Below, in pieces: positions 50,036 to 62,639 of a stretch of 64,000 nucleotides of DNA (positions are counted from its first letter, which is position 1; each line of letters starts with the position of its first letter). The position numbers and the translations under genes were made by a program. The notes under the pieces were generated by a model, which was not told the DNA's origin, did not search any database, and saw only the letters and a program-made list of their open reading frames with translations. This DNA comes from Sipunculus nudus (Eukaryota > Annelida > Sipuncula > Golfingiida > Sipunculidae): positions 55,876,659 through 55,940,658 of the forward strand of contig CM049313.1 of the NCBI GenBank assembly GCA_026874595.1, given 5' to 3'.

Positions 50036-50270
50036 TAATATATACTAGATATATGCAGTCGCTAAGCGATCACTGTATCCCCCCCCCCCCCCCCCGCCTT
50101 TCCGAAATAATGAGCGATAATCGGGAACCGGGCTTATGGAATGTACGACTTAGAGAAGGACAAAGTCAAAAATAAATATCAGCTGCAAATCTGTGACCTG
50201 GAGTTGATATTTTCCTCCTTTTTTACATTTTGAAAATCAGCAAACAGAAAATGACTATGGGGAAAATATG
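50036..50270 (+). repeat. Dispersed repeat, copy 2, with expanded poly-C
   Basis: TATACTAGATATATGCAGTC, GCTAAGCG, a 17-C run (about 50079-50095), GAGCGATAAT, CAGCTGCAAATCTGTGACCT and GAAAATCAGCAAACA parallel 24600-24810. The C run replaces a short C patch in the other copy. Confidence 0.6.
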
Positions 50271-50590
50271 TACCGGTAATGTGGGTTATGAAACTGAATG
50301 TATATGGCAGTATACAATACAAATGAAGATACGTATTGTAAATTTAACAAAATACGTGAACTAGATACAGATCTTATGCTGAGGAATGTAAAATGCGATG
50401 AAGGGGTCTATTTGTGACGTAGGCGGAAAGATGTGACATTGATGGGAATTATGAGATGTAAGCAGAAAATATGTAACATGCAAGACCTTGCACGTGTAAA
50501 TGAAGCTTATGGTATTGACAGAAATTAGAAGATATACAAAATGGATAGAAAATGTGCAACGTAAAGAGAATAAATATGTAAACTTGATGT

Positions 50591-50593
<3 letters not shown>

Positions 50594-50643
<50 letters not shown>
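50594..50643. repeat. (AT)n microsatellite, about 25 units
   Basis: Uninterrupted alternating AT in AT-rich unique sequence. Confidence 0.97.
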
Positions 50644-50646
<3 letters not shown>

Positions 50647-51212
50647 TAGTATATAGGTGCTGAACGAATCTAAAAGTGCTCCATTAGCCTGATGCTAAGA
50701 GCTGATACACAGACTTTACAACGAAAATGTTAAGTAGCACATTAACAAGTGTTCCCTGTTTTTTTATGTAGCATAAAGAGTCTCAGAAATCACCGTCAAG
50801 AAAATATATGAAATATATATGAATTATATGAAAATGTAATAATAATATGTATTTTTTTTTTAACTTTTTACCCAGACAAGCGAAATATTCCCCACAGAAG
50901 GACTTTTTAGCCGTAGAAGTACTTTTATGCATGCATCATATGATCAAGTGTAAAAATGTAACATTTTCAGACACAAAATAGAGGAAGTTATCCTGATATA
51001 ATTTGAGAAAAACGACCCCAAGATTGATCTCTTTCAATAAATTGTTGCTTGCAGAAGTAAGTGTAAAATAATGAAACTTGAAGTAAACCTGACTTACATT
51101 TTATTTTTTTTTAATTATTTATATACTATAATTGTTAATAGTTATTTTAAGAAATATCTAAAAGATAGCTTAGAAAGCTTATCCTAAATATTACATGCAA
51201 ACATGCAAAGTT

Positions 51213-51260
51213 GGGGGGGGGGGGGGGGGGGGCTGCAGCACCATCCTGGCTTCGCCCCTG
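51213..51260 (-). mobile_element. Half of a CAGGGGCG-type MITE with a 20-G run
   Basis: Reversed, the right end reads CAGGGGCGAAGCCAGGATGG then a C run; on the plus strand the G run is 51213-51232. No partner terminus was found to the left, so the element is truncated or its other end has decayed. A related poly-C/CAGGGGCCTAGCC segment is at 31330-31383. Confidence 0.5.
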
Positions 51261-52194
51261 AGTCATTAACATTCATACTATAGCTAGGTCACGGCCATCG
51301 TAACATATACAGGGATTTCGAAAGCGCATATAAAGCCCATATATCAGATCCTTCGTATTTTCACTTGAATACAATAAATATATATTTATGTTACTCCAGC
51401 AGTCTTGAGTTAGGTATACACATTACAGCATCGGTTGGTTTATTAATGTAAGTTAACTTTTATATAAATATCTTGTTCTTGTATACTTACCTATTATATG
51501 AAGGTTGTGGAATCCACCACCATCAACACATGGACCGTGTGATTTATGCCACAGGCGCTGGCAGTTGAGTAACAATGAGTAACAACTTGTAATAAACCAG
51601 CTTAAATTTGCAGGTACCTTACGAAGTGAAAGTAGCGCTTTTGCGTGCACTGTTATCAAATCCACCACGCTACCTACTTCAGTATTTTCAGAGCACATAT
51701 TCTATAAACAGTTGCCTTTTCGTATGTATTTATGTACAGGAAACGGCACTTCCCCGTGATATACAAACACATGGCTTCGTTGAACTCTGTGATTATGACT
51801 GTTGGGCGTAGTATTATAAAAATAACAAAGAGCTGTATATGTATAAAAAAAAATACTTCCTTAAATGTCAAACAATAATTTCCCTATATACTGGTTATCG
51901 ATGGACATATCAAAATTTGGTTTACACACACATCCCAACGTACTGAGATTATGCTATATTTTTAGCCCTGAATCGATTCTACATGATAAGCTTCACCATA
52001 TTTTTGACTGTACTAAATCGACAAGAATGAGACCTGTATTCCCTCGCATAAAGACTGATCAGTGCTTAACTCAATAACCGGGAAAATTCCTTTTTGCAGT
52101 GACTTTCTCGAATTTTTTAAAGGGTTCTTGTTGGTTATTTGTCCTTTGATTTAAAAGAGTATACCCCTTCCTGAAAAATTCTATGAGGTAAATT

Positions 52195-52432
52195 ATACAC
52201 TTTTTTATTTTTACATGAATTATACAAATAGTTAGGCCATTATTAGTAATCAAGGCACTCTCCATGGCTCTGTTGGAGTGTTGGGTAGAGTCTGTAGGTT
52301 GAGGGAACTAGAGAAACCACTGACATTGGACGGGCCACTACAACCCGTGTCATAGCCACGCCGAGGGTCGAACACGGGTGGCCCAATGAAGAGAGCCGAG
52401 CGTTTTACCCCCGGCCCTCGACTGTGATGGTC
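52195..52432 (-). mobile_element. tRNA-derived SINE A, minus orientation, uninterrupted
   Basis: Reversed, it has a tRNA-like head (GGTAAAACGCTCGGCTCTC, then GTGTTCGACCC as box B), a body with TGTAGTGG and GGTTTCTCTAG, and the tail GAGAGTGCCTTGATTACTAA, CTATTTGTATAATTCATGTA, AAAATAAAAAA. It is the intact counterpart of the interrupted copy at 62640-63116. Confidence 0.8.
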
Positions 52433-52633
52433 CCAATTATATTATTAACGTTACCCACATGAAACCTTCGTTTACACAACGCTGGACTTTGATAAGTTGA
52501 AACGGAAACTTTTGTAATTAAATTATGTTGGCTGATTTTATATGTAGGACAAATCGACGTGATGAATGGTGAATGCATTATTGACTATACAGTAGTATTT
52601 AGGAAAATCAAGCATTAGAAAAACAATATCTTA

Positions 52634-52928
52634 GGCCAAAAAAGAAATAAGGTATGGTTCTCAGGCACCTTTTTTTTCAGAAATCAGTGCGGGCGGGCGG
52701 TATTTTATTTTTTACCTTTTTTTAATGTCGCGATAAAAATGTCATATGATCAGGGAAAAGCATGAAAATAAAAAAATTCTTTCCTAAACAGGTAAAAGCA
52801 CTAAAAAAATTGTATTATTTATCTTCTTGAAAGATAAAAATCCAAATAAAAATTTTTGATGCGGGAGGTTAAAATTGACGCGGGCGGTGCCTGAGAACCA
52901 TACCTTTTATTTCTTTTTTTTTTTGGCC
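52634..52928. mobile_element. PIF/Harbinger-like MITE
   Basis: It starts GGCCAAAAAAGAAATAAGG and ends with the near-complement finishing TTTTTGGCC, inverted repeats of about 36 bp that include GGTATGGTTCTCAGGCACC. TTA flanks both sides (52631-52633, 52929-52931). A 3-bp TTA duplication with GG-starting termini is typical of PIF/Harbinger. No transposase. Confidence 0.85.
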
Positions 52929-53249
52929 TTATGGGTCACATTTATGTTTAAAGTAAGATTAGATATATTTATAATTGTGCTTCTAAGAATTTCTCAGTTC
53001 TATAAACTTCTCAGGTAATTTCTCAAGATTTTACTCCAAAAAGGCTAATGTGAGGCGCTAATTGATTCATATACATAATTAAAAACATATAATACCAACG
53101 AAGTTTGTCGATAATGGTTTGTGGTGTATTACTGAATTCTTCGGGTCGAAAAACGTGAATTTTAGTATCAAACCGATGAAATGTGTAACCTTTCTATGAG
53201 AATTTGAAGTATATTTAGGAAATCGGTCTGTAGGAGTTTAAAGGTCATG

Positions 53250-53440
53250 TTTAGCCGACCGTGTCATTGATATCCATGTATAACCGACTATACGGGAGCT
53301 TCCGCAAGGTGTACTAAGCACTGGCAGTCGTAAACACAGCCGTAAATAGAGTTGCCGCGAGATGGCAGCACATACATGGTCTAAGATACTGCCAAAGAAA
53401 AACCGTAAAACATGCCGACTGGGCCAGTCTTAATAAACAA
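53250..53440 (+). repeat. Segment related to the outer flanks of the facing arrays
   Basis: GCACTGGCAGTCGTAAACAC here matches GCACCGGCAGTCGTAAACAC at about 55739, just outside the left array. About 60 bases on, GATGGCAGCAC and ATGCCGACTGGGCCAGTCT match (GGTGCTGCCAT, ATCCCGACTGGGCCAGTCT) just outside the right array at 61710-61757. Confidence 0.5.
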
Positions 53441-53751
53441 CAATTGCCAAATGATTCTATATACGAAGAACTCTAATTAAATTTAATGTGTAAAGGAATG
53501 TGCGGGATTCCAAATATATGATCACATTCCTTTTGAACCATTATTTGGTCACAGGCTCATGTCACAAAGAACCTCCGCCCTATGGAATTGATCAGACAAC
53601 TAAGTGTTGTTGCGAAGCGATTGTCAAGAATCGAGAGAGATGATCCACCGAGAAATGCATTTCGGTATCCTGATCTAACCCATAAGATGCTATGTCATGG
53701 TAATACAGAAACCAGCCAGTTCAACAATAACTGATTAACGCACTGTATATT

Positions 53752-53753
<2 letters not shown>

Positions 53754-53800
<47 letters not shown>
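53754..53800. repeat. (AT)n microsatellite, about 23 units
   Basis: Uninterrupted alternating AT, followed by GTTTTGACAGG. Confidence 0.97.
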
Positions 53801-53803
<3 letters not shown>

Positions 53804-55783
53804 TTGACAGGTCACATAAAAAGAGTATTTAATGTTTACTGACAATTATTCTAGTCCTTCAACACATGCACATGCTTAAGCACGCACGCACACAAGTATA
53901 TTTGTTCACGCAATATCTAAATATACAAATATGCGTTTATATCCATTATATTATATAATTTTATATACATGTAAGTGTGCGAGATTGAAGTTATCAGGTG
54001 AATATGTGATTAAGTGAGTCAGCTTATAGCGACCCGCACTGTTCCCGTACATCATAATTGGAATCTAGAATTTCGGTGCTTGCTGGCCCAGCGCCAGTTG
54101 TCTGACTGGATGCAGTCGATGTGGATGTAAAATAATCGAGCAGAGATATACCTGACTAATTGTTGGTTCAATTTCTTATAGCTAAGCCCAGGTAACAAAA
54201 CAAAACCAAGAGCTAGCGGGAGATAACACCACCACACGTCTTGTAAGATAACAGACCGAAGTACGTTTGACAGAAAACAACTGGTCATCCACGTGTTGTT
54301 TTACGTTGGCGCCGTCTGGCAGGAAGACCACTAACAAATCTGGATCTGTCGTTCTAATTGTAACAACCAAGAGTATACATAAACGATGTAGAATTAGGGG
54401 ACTGGGTGATTTTCTAAGGTATTCTTGAGTTTTAAAAGTATTAACAAAATCTACCTTTGAGAAAAAATATAAAAAAAAATTATAAATCCGATAAGTTTTT
54501 TGCTTATCAAATTCCATGGTCGATATAATTTATATTATTCGCTAAATATTAAGAAAAGCGTTGATTCATAATTTATGCTGTATTATCATATGTTATATGC
54601 CCAAGGGAACTATATTAGTACGTGCACTGCCATGACCTACTGTGTTCACATCGAGTTAGCCAGCAAGCGGTTTTTAACTTATATATATATTAAATTTACA
54701 AAACAAAAAAAATGCACAATTTAATATAAAATTCAGTTTTTCATAATACCCATTAACCGCCAATCCAATAAAAGCGCCCCCTATCGTCGTAATCTTCAAA
54801 TTTTGGGATTCACTAGACTTCGTATTAGTTTCTCTCGGGGTGATAATGACATAATCGAAAACATAAAAGTTAATGAAATATATTTTATGATGTTTAATAT
54901 TGTGTAATATTCGTCTCGTAAAAGAGGGCAAGGTTGAAAGAACATAATTGATACAGCAGCGACACGGACGTCTTTGAAGGATAAGAAACTACATAAAAAA
55001 TGTACTTTTTTTATTTCTCATGTACTGAAGGTGACATAATACAGAACCCACTAAAATATTCTTGAACTTGTCAACAGTGAACTTCCATGATTTAATACGG
55101 AAAATCTATTGGGTCAAATTTATCGTCGACATTCACAGATAAGTCCCTGTGTGGAGAATGCCGATTTCGTCCACACATACAGACTATCGAACCCCATCAT
55201 CTGGGCCATAGAGAGAGTGCTTTGCGTAAGTAATTTTATCTAATTGTACATTAAATGTAAATAAACCAGGTGTATATTAAATTTTATTTTACATATTAAG
55301 AATGTCTAGAAAAAAACGGAAAGGTAAATTAGATAGAGCACAGGCATTTCCTAACCTATGGGTCATATTTATATATCTGAAGAATGTTTTTCAAACAGTC
55401 TATTGAGTGATTATCATATCCCGTGCATTATAAAAGACAATGATCACCATGTACACTTAGATCACGCAGCCAACGATTCTTCGAGTGGAAAATGTAAAAT
55501 GTTTCTTCTGGTACTAAGTAAGTAATCAAGTTAATAATATCATGCAGGGCCTTTTGGAAGATGAGTATATTCTGAACAAGCCACCCTGAATAAAGATATA
55601 TTTATGTTAATAAATAATAATAACAAAAGTAGATATTCTCCTTTTCCATGAGAGTTTGGTGTATATAAAGACATCGATGTACAGGAGCCACGTATAAGTC
55701 AGGTATAGCCGACTCTGTCAGCCTCTGAAGCGGAGGAAGCACCGGCAGTCGTAAACACAAGGAGAAATCCTGACTGGTGCATG
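53801..55783. other. Intergenic or intronic sequence, nothing recognised
   Basis: Minus-strand frames at 54052-54517 overlap out of phase. A frame of about 45 codons ends at a donor-like GTAAGT near 55226 but has no clear acceptor. Confidence 0.3.
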
Positions 55784-56641
55784 ATAGTCCATGGGCTAGG
55801 AGGGGTCACCGTGCACCACCTCTGGGATTTCATGACATAGGTATTTTTAGATCCTTAAGTATGTCCCATTAATGAATTAAGAAGTTAACATTGATTATTT
55901 TGGGATACACTACCCTTTTAGGATATTTAATGACAACCGCGTCTTTGACCACGGCCTCAGCGGACAGGTAGCCTTGATAAGGGGGAGGGGTATGTAAATG
56001 CTTATAGCTCGCTTAATATTTGACATATTCACTTCAAATAAACCACATTGTGTTCGCAAATAGTAGGGAAAATTCTTATTCTCAACAATAATCTTATGAA
56101 TGTATTATGTATTTTTGTTGATGAAGCAATTAATTTTTATACATGTAAAATATCCAAAAAGGAAAAATCACTCAATAGTTTATTTTCGAAATGGTGTTGC
56201 ATTTCTATAATTATAGTGCTTTAATACATTAATACCTGACATTCCTACAAATCATGTTAATAAAATTATGAATATTTGACCACATACACCTGCAATGAAT
56301 GACCCATTGTTAATTCTATTTTATGGTATCCCTTGTATGTAAGACGGATGTGTTGTCCCATGTTTCTCTCCAGATACATTGATTTTTTTACTGTGATGCT
56401 TCATTGATACTATGTATTGTTATTTTTCTAAATCTGAAGGTGTTTATTAGTTTTAGAAATAATTGAAACCCTTCTTGAGCCATTTTTACATATAATAATT
56501 ATACAAAAATAATAATATTCAGGCCATAATATAGGAAGGGTCACTGTGCACCCCTTCTGAAATTTTATGATCCCCAAATATATCCAATTAATGAATTAAG
56601 ATGTTAAAATTGATTATTTTGGGATACACCACCTTTTATGG

Positions 56642-56695
<54 letters not shown>

Positions 56696-56840
56696 ACCGC
56701 GTCATTACGTACGACAACCGCGGACAGGTAGCCTTGAATAGGGGGTAGGGGTATGTTAATGCTTTTAGCTCGCTTTATATTTAACATATTTACTTCAAAT
56801 AACTGTATATTGTATTCGCAAACAATTGAAAAAAAAAACA
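55784..56840 (+). repeat. Left array of a facing pair (block order A-S-A')
   Basis: Block A (55784-56160) starts TAGTCCATGGGCTAGGAGGG, contains GACAACCGCGTCTTTG and GCGGACAGGTAGCCTTGATA, and ends near a poly-T/A region. Spacer S (56160-56525) includes GAATGACCCATTGTTAATTC and TGATGCTTCATTGATAC. Block A' (56525-56840) repeats A with an AG run (56646-56692) inserted before GACAACCGCG. The inverted counterpart is at 60360-61700. Confidence 0.85.
56646..56692. repeat. (AG)n microsatellite inside block A'
   Basis: About 23 AG units sit where block A and the inverted copies have plain sequence, so the tract expanded inside this one array unit. The serine/leucine-rich minus-strand frame across it is a by-product. 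Confidence 0.95.
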
Positions 56841-56852
56841 CTGATAGATATA

Positions 56853-56855
<3 letters not shown>

Positions 56856-56895
<40 letters not shown>
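56856..56895. repeat. (AT)n microsatellite at the end of the left array
   Basis: About 20 units immediately right of block A'. Confidence 0.95.
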
Positions 56896-56899
<4 letters not shown>

Positions 56900-59266
56900 T
56901 ACATGTTTTTGGTGATTTTGGTGTTTTTGGAAGCAATAAATTATGATATTAATAAAACATCCTGAAGAAATTTCACAAATTTTTATTCAAACTTTACACT
57001 GTTGATGATTTCACAAGATAATGTTGACATTTCTGAAGTTCTAGTTTATGAATATGTTAGCTCTTGTCAATCCTGAAAACATTTCTTTTTTTAAATAATA
57101 TCATTTAGACATCAATTAATGATATAGTATTAATTCTGTTTTGATCACCCTTTTTATAACAAGTATACGAGATGTTCGGTGTTCCTCTCTCGATGTACCA
57201 CACCGTGACGCTTCCCTAATACCATTAATAGTTATTGTTTTAAAACAAACGGTATAAGCACTAGTAAACTTCAGACCATTTTGGTTATGTAAGTGTGTTA
57301 GGATATTAAACTTTCTCCAAGTATAAGCACTAACCCATGTAATGTTAACCCTTCCGACATGTTGTGAGGTTTTTGTCCTCATGACCTTATATGTCCTTTA
57401 TAACCAGATAATTCAGTTACTAGAGGTTTCCCGAAGATTCTAGGCCCAGTGCACCAGGCCTGTCAAGTAAGTTATAAGGAAAAGTATCCATCATAATTTT
57501 TAGGCAAGTTTCAATTATCATGCACAATTATTCATCTAGCTTCTACTGCTTTATTGCTTATTTTATTTTAGCTGACGTTCTCTTGTCCGTTATTATATTT
57601 AATTTTTATTCATGTTTTTATTACATACATAGTATGATCGAGCAACACTTTCCCAGTTGTGTTTTCAGAAGGAGACATTCCAGTTTTAATTTATAAGAAT
57701 GAGTAAATAATTCTGTTAGTTTATGTGATGGGAGTAAGTTTGCTTCTTTTCTGTAATGCATATATCAAAGGTGGTCTGAATGTTTTCTAGTGACCATCTC
57801 TTTGGGTCGTAAGCTTTATTTTTCTCTGGAATAATAATGTAAAAATTCAATACCTTGTAAATTCTTTCTGTCATAAAGTGTCATCCTTTGGCAAATTTCA
57901 ATATGGGATAATGTACATTGTAAAATGCCTAATATGGAAGCGTCTGTCTCTATTGCACATTGTCTGTTTATTTACTGTTTTTAAGTATCAATTTATATAA
58001 AGTGTATATAAATAGCACTGAAATAACACGCTAACCTCGGCAATTAACAAGGATCACCAATAATGGATCCTGGTCAAAATCTGATTTGTGGTCCGTGAAA
58101 CAAGGGCTATATTCATTTCAGCTGAAGGTAATGGTTCACGTTTGACCAACTGGATGCTTGCATTACAGTTGAGCTCAGATTACCAGAACATAAGCGGCTA
58201 ATATAAGTCACAATTTGCATGCGAGTGGGATAAACTTCTGCATATTCAGAAAACTGCACTTTTCTCTTAGTACTATTGACTGACAATGGTCTCTTCCCCC
58301 CCCCCCCCCCAGGACAAAAGTATTATCTCTTAATACCGAACATTCTTTCAAATAAAATCATATTATGTTGATCACGGTTACCGGTTAATATTTCTGGCGG
58401 ACATCAAATAAAGACTGTGCTTGTCACGATGAAGAGGGTGAATAACCACTTGTGAACAAACGTCATTCAAATAATTTATGGTGATTCTCTAATGATAAAT
58501 ACATTCAATATCATGGAAGACATAGACTACTGTGACACCTCGATTCTGGTACATGGATCGAGCTGAGACCTAATGCAGCATTAAAGCTGCCAGTATTACA
58601 AAGTAAAAAGCCTATCTTAATATTTAGGAAAATTTCAATTCCCATTTGAAAAAATAAAACCTAACTGAATGTTTCAGCGTGTTTGCATTGAAAAGAATGT
58701 CCTGACCTGTTGGTTAAATTTTACCGATAAGCCAAAGATGAATTAAAACCAGACAGTGACCATTTATATTATTTGATTTAAGTAATTTTATCAGCACTGA
58801 ATATTATTTTGAATGAAAAATTCTAATGATAATTCAGGAGAGGATCTAAATATATAGGACTTGGTACTCCCCAGAAGCCAATGTGTGCGTATTAGCGGTT
58901 ATTTATGCAGGAACTTCACAGACATATTGGCATTTTTTTATAACACCTACCTGTTAAATAAGATTAAACTACAACATTAACTAGGAAATGGATTCTAACA
59001 AATGGAATGCTTTAAAAATTTTAGGCTTTTAACGTCCTGCTTGTATACATAGCCTTGAATGATTGAGCATTGAATTTAAGATTGAGAGTTCCATGACCTT
59101 GACCTCTCCCGGAGAAATGAGGGGTCTATTTTTCATTAACTTGACGAAAAAAATGTGTTATCGTTGAATTTTTATAAATTCAGAAGAAAGGACTGAAATC
59201 TGATTGGTTAGTCCTTTATAAAAACACGTATTTTGAGGACTGGCATTGAAAGCCAGGTGTACATGA

Positions 59267-59472
59267 CAGGGGCGGATCCAGGATTTAGGAAAAGGGGGGG
59301 GGGGTCCAACCCAGGAGACCAATGAAAATCCTAAAAAAAAAAGGTCATCAGGTCTGGAAAAGGGGGGGTCCAGACCGTAAAATTACGTCTAGTACCCCGT
59401 AAAAAAGGTTGCTTCGGGTGAAAAAGGGGGGGTCTGGACCCCCTGGACCCCCCCCCCCTGGATCCGCTTCTG
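59267..59472 (+). mobile_element. 206-bp MITE, copy 1, with 5-bp target duplication
   Basis: It starts CAGGGGCGGATCCAGG and ends CCTGGATCCGCTTCTG, a 16-bp terminal inverted repeat with two mismatches. CATGA flanks both sides (59262-59266, 59473-59477). The interior has several runs of 7-10 G, a poly-C run near the right end and GGTTGCTTCGGGTGAAAAAG. Termini starting CAGGGGCG recall hAT-like MITEs, but a 5-bp duplication is short for classic hAT, so the superfamily is left open. Confidence 0.9.
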
Positions 59473-60015
59473 CATGATTAATTGAGCAAAATGAATTTTT
59501 GTCATGCTCACGCTTATTTGTACTGTTAAGGATAAGGATATTTTTCCAAATTGATAGCAGGAATTTTAATCTCGGTACATGATTCCAATCACAACCCCGC
59601 CATTCATGGTGAATCGTTCTGAGGTCATTTTATAAACGCGAATGACGGATTTTTCTTAATCTTCTAAAGGCTATAAAATATCCATGGTCTTCCGTTTTAT
59701 AATTTCAGAAGTAAGCATTGAAATTGCAGAATGACTCATCATAAATAACGAATTATTGAAGACTAAAATGCATAGGAACTATAGGATGAATCCTCTCAAA
59801 TTTTCATGGGGGGGGGGGGGGTATATATAAAACCCATTTCTTTTCAAAAGGTGTCATAAACAGGTGAAATCTAATGCCAACTTTATATGTCTACAAAACC
59901 ATTTTACAGAAGCTGAGTTGAACCGAAATAAAATAAAATGTATAAAACAAAAAAATACACTACACTTGGATGCAGACATCAGAAATTGTATATTTAGTGG
60001 TAATCTCCATGGTAT

Positions 60016-60051
60016 CTGTGCCCTTATAGTGTGTCCGGTATAAGGGCACAG
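60016..60051. repeat. Perfect 13-bp hairpin with 10-base loop
   Basis: CTGTGCCCTTATA (60016-60028) and TATAAGGGCACAG (60039-60051) are exact inverted copies. Function unknown. Confidence 0.8.
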
Positions 60052-60359
60052 GCTTTGTCCATTTCTGTTTAGAACCCATAGCTTCTCTCTGTTTACTCCG
60101 TCAGTCTTCGTAATTTTTACAATCAGAAATCATACGTATGAATGTTTTATTTTTTATCGAATTGCACGGATATGATCCCCTCCCTGTATGATACTTTCAC
60201 TGTGAAACCTCCGTTCCTCTGCTTTCTCGCTGCTGTTAATACATGTATTCCTGTACCATGTCCTTCCATTACTTACAATTGCACTTGATTATTTTAAAAA
60301 TTGTGATTATTATGTGTTTATATATTGTTCCAGAGATGGCTCTTATTATTATTAAAGCA

Positions 60360-61700
60360 AATAAACACCTTCAGGTTCAGAAAAATAACTACTCAGAGTA
60401 TTAGGGAAGCATAACAGTGAAAATCAAGTACATCTAGACAGGAACATGGGACACCACATTAATCTTATATACAAGGGTTACCATAAAACAGAATTAACAA
60501 TGAGTCATTCGTTGTAGGTGTATATGGTCAAATATTCATAATTTTATCAAAAGTATCTGTAAAAGTGTCAAGAACTATTTTACTTATGCACTAGAATTTT
60601 AGAAAAGTCAACATCAGCTCGAACAAAACTATTGTTGGGGAGAAAATAAAGAAAAAGCTATTAAATTCAATATTCTTTCATGATATTTAAATATAACACA
60701 CTTATCAAATTTGTTTCATCAGTGAATTTTCCCAAGTAATCCTAGATACAATGCACTTTACTTGAAGTGAATATGTCAAATATTAAGCGAAGTGTAAGCA
60801 TATACATACCCCTACCCCTTTATCAAGGGTACCTGTCCGCGATTGCCGTGCGTAATGACGCGGTTGTCTTTAAATGGCCTTAAGGGGGATTCATTAACTT
60901 GACATATTTGGGGATCTAAAAAATAGTTTAAATGTCTATGTTATAAAATCCAAGAGGGGTGCATGGTGAACCTTCTTATAGTTTGGCTTAAATAAGATTA
61001 TTTTTGTATAATTATTATATCTAAAAATTAAAAAAAAACAATAATCACCTTCAGGTTTAGACAAATAACAATACATAGTATCAATGAAGCATCACAGTGA
61101 AAATCAATGCATCTTGAGAGGAACATGGGACAACACATCCGTTTTATATACAAGGGATACCATAAAATAGAATTAACAATGGGTCATTCATTGCAAGCGT
61201 ATATGGTCAAATATTCATAATTTTATTAACATAATTTGTAGGAATGTCAGGTACTAATATATTAATGCACTAGAAATGCAACATCATCTCGAAAATAAAG
61301 ACAAAACTGTTAAAGTCAATTTTCTTTTTCAATATCTTACATGTATAATAATAAATTGCTTCATCAACAAAAATACATAATACATTCATAAGATTATTGT
61401 AGTTAGTAACTTTTCCCTACTATTTGCGAACACAATGTGGTTTATTTGAAGTGAATATATCAAATATTAAGCGAGCTATAAGCATTTACATACCCCTACA
61501 ACCTTATCAAGGCTACCTGTCCGCGGGTGCCGTGCGTAAAGACGCGGTTGTCTTTAAATGGCCTAAAAGGGTAGTGTATCCCAAAATAATCAATATTAAC
61601 ATCAAAATTCATTAATTTGACATACTTGGGGATCTAAAAATACCTATGTCATAAAATCCCAGAGGGGGTGCACGGTGACCCCTCCAAGCCCATGGACTAT
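60360..61700 (-). repeat. Right array of the facing pair, inverted
   Basis: Reversed, the order is A (61700-61380), S (61345-61030), A' (61010-60735) and a second S (60735-60360), the same blocks as 55784-56840 with one extra S. Outermost bases CCATGGACTAT (61690-61700) mirror ATAGTCCATGG at 55784. Identity with the left array looks high over block A. No enzyme-coding frame. Confidence 0.85.
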
Positions 61701-62220
61701 ATGGGATGAGGTGCTGCCATGGAGTAATACCATTAAGCATCCCGACTGGGCCAGTCTGAAACACAGATTGTCGAGTGACCCTTTATGAAAACTATGGAAT
61801 TCCGGGAAATTAATGTCGAAAGCTGAATTAATGAACAACTGAAAAAGCAGGCATTTTAATTGAACCAATAGGGCCTACTTTCTTATCAGTGTTTTGAGAT
61901 GACTGAAGCGTAAAACTGATGACAGTACAAAAAAAGCATGCCCATTAAGCACCTCGTATGTAAGAGAGGCAATACTTCATCTTTTATAGAAGCAAACGCC
62001 CTCAGGACTCTGTTTACCCAGCACGGTTTCAATACTATTTCTACGTGTGTTATCATATGGGTAATCTAAAACTGAACAGGGGTCGTAATAACGCCTTTCC
62101 GCCTGCCAAAAACAGGCATACATGTGCACGGAAAGGCATTCTTAATTTTGTACCAATCTTTCGGATAGGCGAATATCTAGATGTTTTCCACTTTATAAGC
62201 TGATGTGTAGTAACCACATA

Positions 62221-62242
62221 CCCCCCCCCCCCCCCCCCCCCC
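62221..62242. repeat. 22-base poly-C tract
   Basis: Uninterrupted C run. Comparable runs occur at about 31366-31383 (C), 50079-50095 (C), 51213-51232 (G), 58296-58310 (C) and 59809-59821 (G). Confidence 0.95.
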
Positions 62243-62639
62243 AACCGAAGTTTTTACAGATTGTGTTCAACCGACTACCTATATTTCCTATATTTTCCTT
62301 AAAATGCTCTATTATGTCTTAAACTTTAAGGCAATAAGGCCCTCATCTCCTATATTTTCCTGTCTTTTTTTTCACTGCAAATCGTGCTTATCATGTAATA
62401 GTGTTACAATAGAAAACAGTTCTTATTGCATGTACGTGTGCTTGCATGCAGGATGGCATGCAATATGACAGAATCAGGTGTAGACCGAGCGAAGAGTGAC
62501 TGAAAGTTTGAAATCATTGTAAGATGCAACTTTAGCGGAAAGGCTTATTTTTCTGCGGAAAGGTAAACCTGTATAAATGACTTTCCGTTGGTGGGATGAA
62601 AATATCCCTGATATATATATTTAGCTGTGACAGACCGAT

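Larger units (their letters stand above)
56841..60359. other. Interior between the facing arrays
   Basis: It holds a (TA)n run, unique AT-rich sequence, a poly-C run near 58296-58310, the MITE at 59267-59472, a poly-G run near 59809-59821 and a 13-bp hairpin at 60016-60051. An 88-codon minus-strand frame (57116-57382) has no recognisable motif. No transposase or reverse-transcriptase motif was seen. Confidence 0.6.

Noticed and set aside
55080-55226. Open stretch of about 45 codons ending at a GTAAGT donor-like site
   Set aside because: No clear acceptor and no recognised peptide; one donor-like site in AT-rich DNA is weak evidence.
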